From an uncultured Robinsoniella sp. (GTDB lineage Bacteria; Bacillota; Clostridia; Lachnospirales; Lachnospiraceae), in contig UQGG01000017.1 of assembly GCA_900540475.1 (NCBI GenBank), positions 62,001-126,000 of the forward strand: a DNA stretch of 64,000 bases, written 5' to 3'. The notes beneath the pieces were generated by a model that saw only the letters and a program-made list of their open reading frames with translations, had not been told where the DNA came from and searched no databases. Numbering within the stretch: the first letter of the stretch is position 1; every line of letters begins with the position of its first letter. Below, in pieces: positions 17,452-25,732 of this stretch. A program made the translations under genes and the position numbers.

Positions 17452-18432
17452 GTGGAAGATGTGAAAAATTATGAAATGATGAATGATACGGAGAAATGGA
17501 ATTTTCTCTCAGCCGTTGCTAATCTTTATTACAATTCCGATATGACCCAGAATGAAATAGCAGACCGGTTCTATACTTCCCGCTCCAAGATATCCCGGAT
17601 GCTGAAAGAAGCCCGCCGGATAGGTGTAGTAGAAATAACGATCCATGAACCCTGGGAACGGAACAGTGCTTTGGAGCAGAAGTTTATGGAGACATTCTCT
17701 TTAAAGCATGTAAGGATTATCTCGGTGAAGGAGCAGAATTCTTCCTATGTGCTGCAAAAGCTGGGCGAAGCCGCTGCCTACTATCTGGATTCTATTATCG
17801 ATAAGAATACGATTTTGGGAATGTCCTGGGGGAATACGGTCTACCATACGGTTCAGGCAATTAAGACCAGCAAGAACATTCCCCTGACAGTTGTCCCCAT
17901 CATGGGCGCAGCCATTACCCATAAACCCGAGCGGGATTCCCTGGATCTCTCCAAAGAACTTGCGGCATCCTATGGAGGCACCTACCACTATATCTACGCT
18001 CCTCTTTTTGTAAAATCAAAAACCCTGCGGGAAAGTCTGATTCAGGAACCAAATATTAAGAAAACACTGGATCTGGCACGGAATGCAAATGTAATTCTCA
18101 CTAGTGTCGGTTCCATCGCCTTTAAAACCTGGAAAGATTTCATCCAGCCCGCATCACTGGAGAAGCTCTCCGAAAAAGGCGCCATCGGGCATATCGGCGG
18201 ACACTTTTACGATATCCAGGGACAGGAAATCCTGACAAGCCTTTCCCAGAAAATGATCGGTATTGATTTGGATGATATCAGAAAAGTGAACGAAGTGATC
18301 TGCGTGGCTGGCATGGAGGAAAAGGCAGAGGCCGTTCTGGGTGCTGTCCGTGGCGGGTATATCGACACCCTGATTATTGACCAGTATGCTGCCAGGAGGA
18401 TGTTGGAATTAAACCATTCTCACAAAGTCTGA
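17452..18432 (+). CDS. Sugar-binding transcriptional regulator, SorC/DeoR family
   Basis: The protein has 326 residues. An N-terminal helix-turn-helix lies at about 22-50 (NSDMTQNEIADRFYTSRSKI). A SorC-type sugar-phosphate sensor domain of isomerase-like fold runs from about 70 to 320, with LGMSWGNTVYHTV, IGHIGGHFYDIQG and VICVAGMEEKAEAV. Such proteins sense phosphorylated sugars and control nearby catabolic genes. The start is GTG 17452 with AAAGGAG ten bases upstream; the ATG at 17446 runs into a stop after five codons. It lies just downstream of ulaE-ulaF with its own promoter and is a likely regulator of them. Confidence 0.9.
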   Translation: MEDVKNYEMMNDTEKWNFLSAVANLYYNSDMTQNEIADRFYTSRSKISRMLKEARRIGVVEITIHEPWERNSALEQKFMETFSLKHVRIISVKEQNSSYVLQKLGEAAAYYLDSIIDKNTILGMSWGNTVYHTVQAIKTSKNIPLTVVPIMGAAITHKPERDSLDLSKELAASYGGTYHYIYAPLFVKSKTLRESLIQEPNIKKTLDLARNANVILTSVGSIAFKTWKDFIQPASLEKLSEKGAIGHIGGHFYDIQGQEILTSLSQKMIGIDLDDIRKVNEVICVAGMEEKAEAVLGAVRGGYIDTLIIDQYAARRMLELNHSHKV

Positions 18433-18743
18433 TGATGAAGCTTTATAGAGCAAAGAAGGTGAGTGTCGCTAAAAAGGGATAATATCCTATTTATGGAATT
18501 TATCCCTGATTTCTAACATTTTTAGGTTCTATTCCTAATCATTTTTCAGAAAACCATTATGCACTATTTTTCTCATATATCCATGTCATCCTTTCAAAAG
18601 ATATTATTATGCCAAATATTTCTATTATAAGACTCAATTATTTACCATTTATATTGCATAACTAGATGTCAATCACTCTTTATCCCGTTTTCGACACTTG
18701 GAGAGTAAGAAAGAGAAGTAAGCCCGCATGAGCTTAGCTTCTA
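18433..18743. other. Intergenic region with a decayed copy of the downstream paralogue family
   Basis: The 311 bases hold no intact gene. 18545-18598 strongly resembles the coding end of the 18744-19259 gene (minus strand), but with stops and small deletions. 18599-18645 resembles the spacer between the two intact paralogues (19280-19325). The rest is AT-rich and unassigned. Confidence 0.6.
18545..18645 (-). pseudogene. Remnant of a third copy of the tandem paralogue
   Basis: Reading the minus strand, GCATAATGGTTTTCTGAA and nearby bases match the last codons of the 18744-19259 gene, but the frame is broken by stops. The adjoining bases match the spacer found upstream of that gene. This fits a deleted unit of a former tandem array. 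Confidence 0.55.
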
Positions 18744-19259
18744 TTATTCATTATTCAGAAAACCATTATGCACCATTTTTGTCATATACGCATCTAGCAT
18801 CCTTTCTCCATAAATTTTTGCAAACCCTCTTGCAATGATTTTATTTAGTCTGGAGAAATGGTTATACGGATGTTTCGTCCATGTAAGATACTTTACAATA
18901 TTGCCACTTAATGGATATAATATAGCAAAAATAGCATTTATTTTCCCCCGCGCTCTAACAAGTTCCTCATAATCCCCTGCCGCCAGTTTAATATATGCAC
19001 ATTCTTCTCTGTCATCTAATTCCCAGGGATGCCAGAAAACCCCCACAACTTTATCACCATCCTCTGCAATTACATATGGTTTATTTGCAACATAAATATT
19101 TAGTGGTGCGATAATTTGATAACTTGTTTCTATATTCCTGCAAAAATTATAAATAACATCTTTTACGTACTTATCAACTCCGCTGTCAAATACAATGTTA
19201 ATATTTTTTATCTTCTCATCTTTTACAGTATTGCGCTGAAACAGCCAATTTTTTAACAT
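18744..19259 (-). CDS. Uncharacterised protein, tandem paralogue 1
   Basis: The protein has 171 residues and I do not recognise its family. It has no signal peptide or membrane helix, and is rich in aromatic residues and lysine (for example WHPW, TWTKHPYNHF, GFAKIYGERML). It is very similar along its full length to the next gene upstream (19326-19841); by eye about two thirds of residues are identical. GAGGAAAG before ATG 19259 supports translation. The pair sits alone between a sugar regulator and ptsI and shows no link to the PTS genes. Confidence 0.8.
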   Translation of the reverse strand: MLKNWLFQRNTVKDEKIKNINIVFDSGVDKYVKDVIYNFCRNIETSYQIIAPLNIYVANKPYVIAEDGDKVVGVFWHPWELDDREECAYIKLAAGDYEELVRARGKINAIFAILYPLSGNIVKYLTWTKHPYNHFSRLNKIIARGFAKIYGERMLDAYMTKMVHNGFLNNE

Positions 19260-19325
19260 TTTGCTTTCCTCCCTCAGCAGACATTCTTGTGATGCAAAAT
19301 ATTTTTACAATACGACTCAAGTAAT

Positions 19326-19841
19326 TTAATCATTATATAAAAAACTATTATCCACTATTTTTTCCATATAAGCATTTAACAGCCTTTTTCCATAAATTTT
19401 TGCAAATCCGCCTGCAATGAGCTGATTTAGTCTGTCGAAGTGCTTATGTGGGTGTTTCGTCCATGTAAGATACGCTACTATGGCATCGCTTAACGGTCGC
19501 ATTATAGCATAAACGGCATTGATTCTTCCCCTTTCTTTTGCAAGATCAGCATAGTCGCCTGCCGCCAATTTTATATATGCGCATTCTTCTCTCTCATACA
19601 ATTTCCAAGGATGCCAGGAAACACTCACAACTTTATCACCATCACTTGCGACTACATATGGTTTATTTTCAACATAAATATTTAGCGGAGCAGCAAATTG
19701 ATAATTTGTCTCTAAATTCCTGCAAAAATTATAGATCACATTTTTTACGTACTTATCCACTCCAGCATCATATACAATTTTAATGTTTTTTGTCTTCTCA
19801 TCTTCTGCTGCTTTACGCTGAAACAGCCAATTTCTCAACAC
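19326..19841 (-). CDS. Uncharacterised protein, tandem paralogue 2
   Basis: The protein has 171 residues if it starts at GTG 19841, which matches the paralogue's start exactly and has AAGGTGG eight bases upstream. An in-frame GTG at 19853 would add four residues. The conserved core includes GVDKYVK-VIYNFCRN, APLNIYV, NKPYV, DGDKVV, WHPW, REECAYIKLAAGDY, YLTWTKHP and GFAKIYG. Conservation of these blocks in two diverged copies argues that both are real and under selection. No function can be assigned. Confidence 0.8.
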   Translation of the reverse strand: MLRNWLFQRKAAEDEKTKNIKIVYDAGVDKYVKNVIYNFCRNLETNYQFAAPLNIYVENKPYVVASDGDKVVSVSWHPWKLYEREECAYIKLAAGDYADLAKERGRINAVYAIMRPLSDAIVAYLTWTKHPHKHFDRLNQLIAGGFAKIYGKRLLNAYMEKIVDNSFLYND

Positions 19842-20520
19842 TTTGTTTACCACCTTTCATAGCTTTACGATCTAAATCTCTCCTTTTTCCCCTGGCGCAA
19901 CGGTGCCGGCGTATAAGGTTTTGGTACTGGGTGATACGGTATTACCGTTCATGATTTATTCTGTGATTTTAATCTAATCATTTTCATAATTAATAAATTC
20001 ATTTACCACATCTTTATTTTTTATTTGCTTATAATGATCCTGTATAAATATTATACATAATTTTCAACTATTTTGCATCAATTTTATATCACATTTATTC
20101 ACAATCTACTTACCTATTTTTTGTTAATTATTTTCTTCCTTCAAAAAAATAAGGATCACTTCTAATACTACATCCGGTTAATTTTTTAACTATAATCGGA
20201 TACAGACTGGCCAATTTGATTCTGGTATCCTGTGTTTTTAACTGCACGTTTATTTTTAATGTTCTTCATTACGCTTGATTGTTCAGATCCGAAGAACGGG
20301 TATTGGAATGGTATGTACGAGGACTAAAAGAAAAACACTCATTAGTTTGTCATACTAACGAGCGTTTTATTTTTAATCAATATATATTTACATTTCTTTA
20401 TTTAATAAATATCTTGATATATTTATGTAATGTATTCCTCATTTATAAGATTAATGTATATTAAAAAACATACAAAATAAATACATTACGATTAATTTCA
20501 AGATACAAATAGCCTATTAT
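19842..20520. other. AT-rich intergenic region before the ptsI end
   Basis: The 679 bases show no convincing gene. A 61-codon frame at 20279-20464 overlaps the ptsHI terminator hairpin and lacks family resemblance. The first 100 bases hold the likely promoter and leader of the paralogue pair. The rest is very AT-rich apart from the terminator at 20331-20368. Confidence 0.5.
20331..20368 (-). terminator. Terminator of the ptsHI operon
   Basis: On the minus strand, aaaacgctcgttagt (20368-20354) pairs with actaatgagtgtttt (20346-20332) with only G-U wobbles, and TTTTTCTTTT follows. On the plus strand the same positions are mismatches, which supports minus-strand use about 150 bases after ptsI. 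Confidence 0.75.
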
Positions 20521-22194
20521 TTACCTCAAAGCACCCATAACATCCTGAATCGTATACGCCGATACAGCCTTATACGCAGTCTGTTTTGCCTCTTCATAGC
20601 TGCTGTTTCGGATTACATTTTTAATATTAGCCACTTCCCCAGCTGAGATACTGAATTCATCCAGCCCCATTCCCAGAAGCATTTCTGTTGCTTTTTCATC
20701 GCTTGCAAACTCACCGCACATGCCTACCGGAATCTGGTGTGCGTGGCCTGCCTGAATGATACGCTGGATTGCTTTTAGCACTGCCGGATGAAATGTATTA
20801 TATCGGGATGCAATTTTTTTATTTCCCCGGTCTACTGCCAGAATATACTGGGTAAGATCGTTTGTCCCAATGCTGAAGAAGTCCACATGAGTCGCAAATT
20901 CTTCCACGCACATTACAGAAGCCGGAGTCTCAATCATCATCCCTACCTTGATATCTTCTTTATATGCCACACCCTCTGCCTTTAATTCCAGTTTACAGAC
21001 CTCTAACAGTTCATTGGCTTTATACAGCTCTTCCATGGATATAATCATTGGATACATGATCCGGATATCTCCAAATGCACTTGCTCTTAAGAGGGCTCTC
21101 AGCTGATCCTTGAACATATCCTCCATTTCCAGGGAAATGCGGATTGCACGCCATCCAAGAAAGGGGTTTTCTTCTTTTTCAAATTCATAATAAGGAAGTT
21201 CTTTGTCTCCCCCGATGTCCAGCGTCCGGATAATCAGTTCACTTTTCACCAGTTCGGCAGCTTCCTTATATACCGCAAACTGTTCTTCTTCTGTTGGAAA
21301 ATGAGAATTTTCCATATATAAGAATTCACTTCTAAACAAACCGATGCCATCAATGTGGTTTTTAATTGCATTCTTAACATCTTCAATGCTGCCGACATTG
21401 GCACAGACCTTAACGCTCCTGCCATCGGATGTAACAGCCGGAAGGTGGCTCAATGACTCCAGTTCCTTCTGGTGCCTTGCAAATGCTTCTGCCTTTTCCT
21501 GATATTCTTCAATCTGTTCCCGGTCAGGATCCACAATGATGCAGCCCTCAGACGCATCCATGATGACAAAGTCACCGGAAGATGCCTGTTCCAGAATCCC
21601 TTTTACGCCCACCAGTGCAGGCAGTCCCAGGCTTCTGGCCATAATAGATACATGGCTGGTAACTCCACCCAGTTCTGTGATGAATCCCAGTATGTAATCC
21701 AGATTTAATTTTGCGGTATCGGAAGGTGCCAGGTCAGATGCCACTAAAATTACTTTTTCCCGGATTCCGTCATAGTCTTCGTCGGGTAATCCTTTTAATT
21801 TTCTCATCAATCTGTTTCTGATATCCTTAATATCTGCTGCCCGTTCCCTCATGTACTCATCTTCCATACATTCGAATATGGCACAATATTCCTCAGCCGT
21901 ATGCGCTAAAGCCATCTGGGCATTTTCTTTTCCATTTTCAATTTTATCCAGAACCCCTTCCATAAGGGCAATATCCTTAGCCAGTTCCAGATGTGCTGCA
22001 AAAATATCTGATTCTGCAGCCAGCGGCTCCAGTTCATTAATTACCTCGTCAACAGCCGCTCTATATTTTTCTGCTTCAGACACGGCGTTATCTGCAGCAT
22101 AACATTCCGGAGACAGATCCTGATCTTCTTTTCGAAAAACCTGCCCCATAACAATTCCTTTGGAAGAAGTCTTTTCAACATGTATCGTTTTCAT
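20521..22194 (-). CDS. ptsI: Phosphoenolpyruvate-protein phosphotransferase (PTS enzyme I)
   Basis: The protein has 557 residues, near the 570-575 of the family. The phospho-His region GGVTSHVSIMARSLGLPALVG, the PEP-binding GIGLFRSEFLYM, the barrel motif IRTLDIGGDKE and the C-terminal MCGEFASD are all present. Enzyme I takes phosphate from PEP and passes it to HPr in the cytoplasm. The gene starts nine bases after ptsH with an AGGAG within the end of ptsH. With HPr it can serve the ascorbate-type PTS encoded at 25-29 kb. Confidence 0.96.
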   Translation of the reverse strand: MKTIHVEKTSSKGIVMGQVFRKEDQDLSPECYAADNAVSEAEKYRAAVDEVINELEPLAAESDIFAAHLELAKDIALMEGVLDKIENGKENAQMALAHTAEEYCAIFECMEDEYMRERAADIKDIRNRLMRKLKGLPDEDYDGIREKVILVASDLAPSDTAKLNLDYILGFITELGGVTSHVSIMARSLGLPALVGVKGILEQASSGDFVIMDASEGCIIVDPDREQIEEYQEKAEAFARHQKELESLSHLPAVTSDGRSVKVCANVGSIEDVKNAIKNHIDGIGLFRSEFLYMENSHFPTEEEQFAVYKEAAELVKSELIIRTLDIGGDKELPYYEFEKEENPFLGWRAIRISLEMEDMFKDQLRALLRASAFGDIRIMYPMIISMEELYKANELLEVCKLELKAEGVAYKEDIKVGMMIETPASVMCVEEFATHVDFFSIGTNDLTQYILAVDRGNKKIASRYNTFHPAVLKAIQRIIQAGHAHQIPVGMCGEFASDEKATEMLLGMGLDEFSISAGEVANIKNVIRNSSYEEAKQTAYKAVSAYTIQDVMGALR

Positions 22195-22203
22195 ACCAAT
22201 CCC

Positions 22204-22467
22204 CTATTCTCCTAAACCGCTTGCAATTGCATCTAAAATAGTTTTTAAATCCTGCACTTCCGTTTCTCCGACACACTCTACTGTAATTTCATCTCCACAC
22301 ATAATGCCTGCACTCATGAGAATTAATACACTTTTGGGATTCACACGTTTTTCTCCTTTTACCAGTGTGATGTTGGATGGACATTTTGCTGCAATTTTCG
22401 AAAGTTCTCCTGCCGGTCTTAAATGTAATCCTGACTTGTTCTTAACTGTAATTTTTTCACTAACCAT
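22204..22467 (-). CDS. ptsH: Phosphocarrier protein HPr
   Basis: The protein has 87 residues. GLHLRPAGEL holds His15, the site phosphorylated by enzyme I. VNPKSVLILMS holds Ser46, the HPr-kinase site used in Firmicute carbon catabolite repression. It transfers phosphate to EIIA domains. It is between a small membrane protein and ptsI on the same strand, probably one transcript. AAAAAGGAG before ATG 22467 fixes the start. Confidence 0.97.
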   Translation of the reverse strand: MVSEKITVKNKSGLHLRPAGELSKIAAKCPSNITLVKGEKRVNPKSVLILMSAGIMCGDEITVECVGETEVQDLKTILDAIASGLGE

Positions 22468-22516
22468 TTTTATCTTCTCCTTTTTTTAAATAGTTTTTCT
22501 ATATGCCTCTATACCT

Positions 22517-23011
22517 CTACGCCTTAGCTTTCTTCATCTTCAAAACATCATCCAGGGAATTCTGGATATAGATATTGGAAACATGCTTTTCCAGTTCCCT
22601 TAAAATATCTTTTAACTGGTATTTGCTAAATAGCAGTTTGTACTTTCTCTTATCGGTCACACAGATTATCTGCATTTTGGTATACTGAAAAGCGTCAATG
22701 CGGATTTCTTTGATCTGGCTCCATGGTACTGTAAAGCAAATTTTCTCCACACCCTTTTTGGACAACCCTCTTTTAATTCCCGCTGATGCAAACAGCGTAA
22801 CCAGCACCAGGATATTACGAAAATCCTCAATCATGCTGTTAGCCGACGAGATGGGAAATATCAAAAGAGCAAAGAACATCACCAGTGTATAAGTAAAAAA
22901 GTCATCTTTTCCCTTCTTAACAATGGTTTTATTTCTCCGGATAATAAAGTAAGCTTCCCCAATCAGACACCCTATCAACAATATACATACCGCATAGTTC
23001 AAAATAATCAT
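22517..23011 (-). CDS. Small membrane protein of unknown function upstream of ptsHI
   Basis: The protein has 164 residues. Hydrophobic helices lie at about 3-22, 42-56 and 66-80. The cytoplasmic tail (about 90-164) has the pattern VPWSQIKEIRIDAFQYTKMQI...KRKYKLLFSKYQ, which resembles the PH-like or DUF5673-type tails of membrane proteins. I cannot assign a function. GAAAGGGGCGG before ATG 23011 supports translation. It is followed after 49 bases by ptsH and is probably co-transcribed. Confidence 0.7.
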   Translation of the reverse strand: MIILNYAVCILLIGCLIGEAYFIIRRNKTIVKKGKDDFFTYTLVMFFALLIFPISSANSMIEDFRNILVLVTLFASAGIKRGLSKKGVEKICFTVPWSQIKEIRIDAFQYTKMQIICVTDKRKYKLLFSKYQLKDILRELEKHVSNIYIQNSLDDVLKMKKAKA

Positions 23012-23040
23012 AAAACCCGCCCCTTTCTTTTTATACGTTC

Positions 23041-23093
23041 ATTATATCATATAATAATTCACAAATCAATCATTATGTTCCTAATTATATGAT
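23041..23093 (-). promoter_or_regulatory. Promoter of the 22517-ptsH-ptsI operon with DeoR-type half-sites
   Basis: On the minus strand, TTGATT (23069-23064) and TATAAT (23046-23041) are 17 bases apart. The spacer contains ATTATATGA (23055-23047) and a second copy lies upstream on the other strand (23084-23092). The same 9-mer occurs in the operator of the DeoR gene, so shared control is possible. Confidence 0.55.
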
Positions 23094-23150
23094 ATTTTTC
23101 AGCATTTTTACGATCGTTTTGTCTTATATTTGAAATCGTTCTTCCATTAT

Positions 23151-23238
23151 AAGAAAAAGTGCATAAACAGACCGTACCCCTATACAGTCCAGTTGTGGTC
23201 TGTCCTATGGGAACTTTCCGTTTATGCACTCTTTTTCT
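23151..23238 (-). terminator. Long hairpin downstream of the DeoR gene, probable terminator
   Basis: The arms aagaaaaagtgcataaac (23151-23168) and gtttatgcactctttttct (23220-23238) pair with one bulge, with partial pairing inside. On the minus strand it ends in CTTTTTCTT, about 55 bases past the DeoR stop codon. A 67-codon frame inside it is not believed. Confidence 0.6.
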
Positions 23239-23291
23239 AATGCATGAATGCGGCTTTTTCATTTTCTATCCCTTTTTATTTTCCTTACCTT

Positions 23292-24074
23292 TTATAATTC
23301 CATATCCCTTCTCACCTGAAAGATATTGATCTTATTTTCCTGAAAACCCTCCAGGATATTCTGAGGCGCCTTTTCATCTGTGATAATGTTGATGATCCGT
23401 TCTGTGGGGCAGCTTACGAAACTGCTGTTGCGCCCAAGTTTACTGTAATCCGCCAATATGTAGGACGTCCCGGTTACACGGTTTAGCATCAGTTCGTTGA
23501 TGTTCACTTCGCTTAGAATCTCCGTTGTCATACCGCTCTCCACAGACAGCCCGCTGCAGCCCAGGAAACTTTTCTTGGCCGTAACCTTGCTGATATTATT
23601 GGTGGCAAATTCTCCTACCATGGCTTCCTTAATATCCCGAAGCTCACCTCCGCTGAGAATGACGGATACTTTCGAAGAATGTTCCATAAAAATGGCTTTT
23701 CCGTTATTGGTGATTACCGTAACTCGTTTATCTTTAATATATTTAATCATCTGTAATGCTGTAGCGCTGGTATTGATAAAAATGGTATCCCCGTCTTCTA
23801 CCAGCGATGCTGCGTACTGCGCAATTTTCTTGCGGTACATTTTAATCTCATCTTCCTGAGTGACGATCTCATCGTTCTCTCCGCTTACGGTAGCACCTCC
23901 GTAAAAACGCTCTAGTTTTTTGTGATCCTCCAGATACTGGAGATCCCTGCGGATTGTAAGAGGTGAAACCTGAAATTCATCGGCCAGATCCCCCACTTTC
24001 ACTGACCCATTACTTTTCAGGGCTTCCAATAATTTCTTTCTTCGATTATCTACTAATGCCCGGCTTCGTTTCAT
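23292..24074 (-). CDS. DeoR-family transcriptional regulator (possible UlaR equivalent)
   Basis: The protein has 260 residues. The N-terminal DeoR helix-turn-helix (about 10-60) includes VGDLADEFQVSPLTIRRDL and YGGA. The effector domain (about 80-235) has DTIFINTSATALQM, VITNNGKAIF, ILSGGELRD and FLGCSGLSVESGMTTE. In E. coli the DeoR-family repressor UlaR senses L-ascorbate 6-phosphate and controls ula genes. This gene is the last in a minus-strand ascorbate-type region and its promoter holds a perfect palindrome, which suggests autoregulation. The ligand is inferred from context. AAAGGAG before ATG 24074 sets the start. Confidence 0.92.
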   Translation of the reverse strand: MKRSRALVDNRRKKLLEALKSNGSVKVGDLADEFQVSPLTIRRDLQYLEDHKKLERFYGGATVSGENDEIVTQEDEIKMYRKKIAQYAASLVEDGDTIFINTSATALQMIKYIKDKRVTVITNNGKAIFMEHSSKVSVILSGGELRDIKEAMVGEFATNNISKVTAKKSFLGCSGLSVESGMTTEILSEVNINELMLNRVTGTSYILADYSKLGRNSSFVSCPTERIINIITDEKAPQNILEGFQENKINIFQVRRDMEL

Positions 24075-24170
24075 AACACGCTCTCCTTTAGTTTTCTATA
24101 CCACACTTGCTGTCTGGCGCTGCACTAATAATCAGGCAGTACCTGTTTAGTTACTCATGATATATCTCCA

Positions 24171-24199
24171 ATTATATGAACATTTCATATAAGCGTCAA
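24171..24199 (-). promoter_or_regulatory. DeoR gene promoter with a perfect operator-like palindrome
   Basis: On the minus strand TTGACG (24199-24194) and TATAAT (24176-24171) are 17 bases apart. Within the spacer and -10 box lie two 9-bp arms, TTATATGAA (24172-24180) and TTCATATAA (24184-24192), separated by CAT. Binding here would block RNA polymerase. Another half-site TTCATAT is at 24209-24215. Confidence 0.7.
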
Positions 24200-24253
24200 G
24201 CACTTCTTTTCATATAGAGAAATTACCGACAAATACGCTCCGGTGAAACAATT

Positions 24254-24284
24254 ACAGGGCGGCATTATAGAAACGCCGCCCTGT
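24254..24284 (-). terminator. Hairpin terminator after the UroD-family gene
   Basis: The arms ACAGGGCGGC (24254-24263) and GCCGCCCTGT (24275-24284) are perfect. The following T tract on the minus strand is short, so termination may be partial. Confidence 0.7.
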
Positions 24285-24295
24285 TCCGTATTCAT

Positions 24296-25321
24296 TTAAC
24301 ACTTAAAATTGCCGTATTTTTCAAAGCATTCCAGAGCATACAGCATGGATTCCCTGGTTGTCCCAATAGCATCCAGATATCCGTATTCCACACCTATCAG
24401 TCCACCCTTTGGCGTTGCCCATTTTTCTATCAGTTCTTTTGCTTCCTGTTCGATCAGGGCTTTGTCTCCGGTAGGCAGCGTGGCCTGGATGTCAATAGCC
24501 GCTTCAAAGCAGATTCTTCCTCTTGCAATTTCAGATACTTCATCAATACCTACCAGCCTTGGCTGATGGATATTAATGATATCAACTCCCAATTCAATCA
24601 GATCTTCTAAAATATCATTGATTTTTCCATCTGTATGAAACCGGATGTCCATGCCGCATTCATGGGCTTTATCAAAAATTCTTTTGTACTGGGGCTTAAA
24701 GATCTCGCGGAATACATTTGGGGAAATCATGAGGTTATTCTGGGTTCCCCAGTCATCTGTGGTGTCATAGCAGTGGATTCTGCCTTTCCCCAGACGATAG
24801 GCTTCTTCGATAATTCCTATTTGATAATCCGCCAGCTTTACAGCCATGGCTTCTATTTCTTCGGGCTCAATCAGACAATCCATCAGCGTATTTTCAAAGC
24901 CTCTTAAGAAATGCATTCTTTCAAAAATACATTGCGGGCTGTTCAGCTGTACATACAACCCTGCTTTCTCCGCCTTGTCCAGAGCCTCTTCCAGACCGTC
25001 AAACCGTCCCTCCGCCCTGGGATCCGGAAATACATAGTCTTCCATGTCTTCCCATTCTTCAATGGGTACGTTGGTTACCTGACCCATGTCAGAACCGGTT
25101 GCATCATCACTTTCCCAGAGGCATCCCCATTCGTCATATTCTCCATTGGCGGGGCGCACTTTTTTCGAAACCGAAAACTTGCCTTCCGGCCTCTTATCTT
25201 TCGGTGGGAGTACGAAGATACGACATACATCACCTTTCCCGGCTATGCGGTCAAAACGAAGTCCGATTCGGTCCGGTCCTGTAAAATTAATGTTTCCTTT
25301 TATAATTTCATATCCTGTCAT
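24296..25321 (-). CDS. Uroporphyrinogen-decarboxylase-family protein (not HemE)
   Basis: The protein has 341 residues and the UroD/MtaA/CmuA TIM-barrel pattern: GRIHCYDTTDDWGTQ, ISPNVFREIFKPQYKRI, FHTDGKINDILEDLIELGVDIINIHQP. The HemE arginines and signature are absent. The Cys of the zinc-binding HxC motif of MtaA-type methyltransferases is replaced (HTD). So neither haem synthesis nor classical methyl transfer is supported. It lies in an ascorbate-type PTS operon that lacks ulaD; a decarboxylase or aldolase-like role on the sugar acid is possible but unproven. The start at ATG 25321 follows a GGAGA site, 45 bases after ulaB. Confidence 0.85.
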   Translation of the reverse strand: MTGYEIIKGNINFTGPDRIGLRFDRIAGKGDVCRIFVLPPKDKRPEGKFSVSKKVRPANGEYDEWGCLWESDDATGSDMGQVTNVPIEEWEDMEDYVFPDPRAEGRFDGLEEALDKAEKAGLYVQLNSPQCIFERMHFLRGFENTLMDCLIEPEEIEAMAVKLADYQIGIIEEAYRLGKGRIHCYDTTDDWGTQNNLMISPNVFREIFKPQYKRIFDKAHECGMDIRFHTDGKINDILEDLIELGVDIINIHQPRLVGIDEVSEIARGRICFEAAIDIQATLPTGDKALIEQEAKELIEKWATPKGGLIGVEYGYLDAIGTTRESMLYALECFEKYGNFKC

Positions 25322-25340
25322 ATACGTCTCCAGGTGCTTG

Positions 25341-25360
25341 AATTTTCAAACACGCTCTTA
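25341..25360 (-). repeat. Dispersed GAGCGTGTTT element, copy 3
   Basis: On the minus strand the sequence is TAAGAGCGTGTTTGAAAATT, six bases after the EIIB stop codon, inside the gap before the UroD-family gene. Confidence 0.6.
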
Positions 25361-25366
25361 CCTTCC

Positions 25367-25666
25367 TTACTTTATTTCATTTGGAAAATGTTCTTTTACA
25401 GCATTTAATAAGGTTTCCGTTACTGCCTTTGTGTCAATCAGATTCTTGGTTTCTGCAATTACCGCATTACTTGGAGGCAGCATACCTGCCCATTCCGGGC
25501 TGGTCAATACAATATCAGTAGTTGTAATATAAGAGAGTGCCTCTCCGAATGAACATGATTCAACTGTTGCATCAATATTGTTCTGATCACAGATTTTCTT
25601 GACACTGATCTTTAATATTGTACTTGTTCCCATTCCGTTTCCACATACACATAAAATATTTAACAT
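25367..25666 (-). CDS. ulaB: PTS ascorbate-type EIIB component
   Basis: The protein has 99 residues. The N-terminus MLNILCVCGNGMGTSTILK has the EIIB phospho-Cys (Cys8) in a CGNGMGTS loop, as in SgaB/UlaB. It takes phosphate from EIIA and gives it to the sugar during transport through EIIC. The start at ATG 25666 has AAAGGAG eight bases upstream; an in-frame TTG at 25687 is less likely. It follows ulaA on the same strand. Confidence 0.93.
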   Translation of the reverse strand: MLNILCVCGNGMGTSTILKISVKKICDQNNIDATVESCSFGEALSYITTTDIVLTSPEWAGMLPPSNAVIAETKNLIDTKAVTETLLNAVKEHFPNEIK

Positions 25667-25732
25667 CTCTTTTGCTCCTTTCAGCAATCTACTTATTTTT
25701 ATTTGTCACTTTTTATTTTAACCCTGTTTTCC

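Noticed and set aside
18744..19841. Tandem paralogues as a toxin-antitoxin pair
   Set aside because: The two proteins are near-copies of each other rather than a toxin with a distinct antitoxin.
20279..20464. 61-codon open frame
   Set aside because: It overlaps the ptsHI terminator, has no ribosome site and encodes low-complexity hydrophobic residues.
23059..23262. 67-codon open frame on the minus strand
   Set aside because: It lies across a long hairpin and has no family resemblance; the hairpin explains the sequence better.
24296..25321. HemE uroporphyrinogen decarboxylase
   Set aside because: The HemE N-terminal signature and arginines are absent and no haem genes are near.
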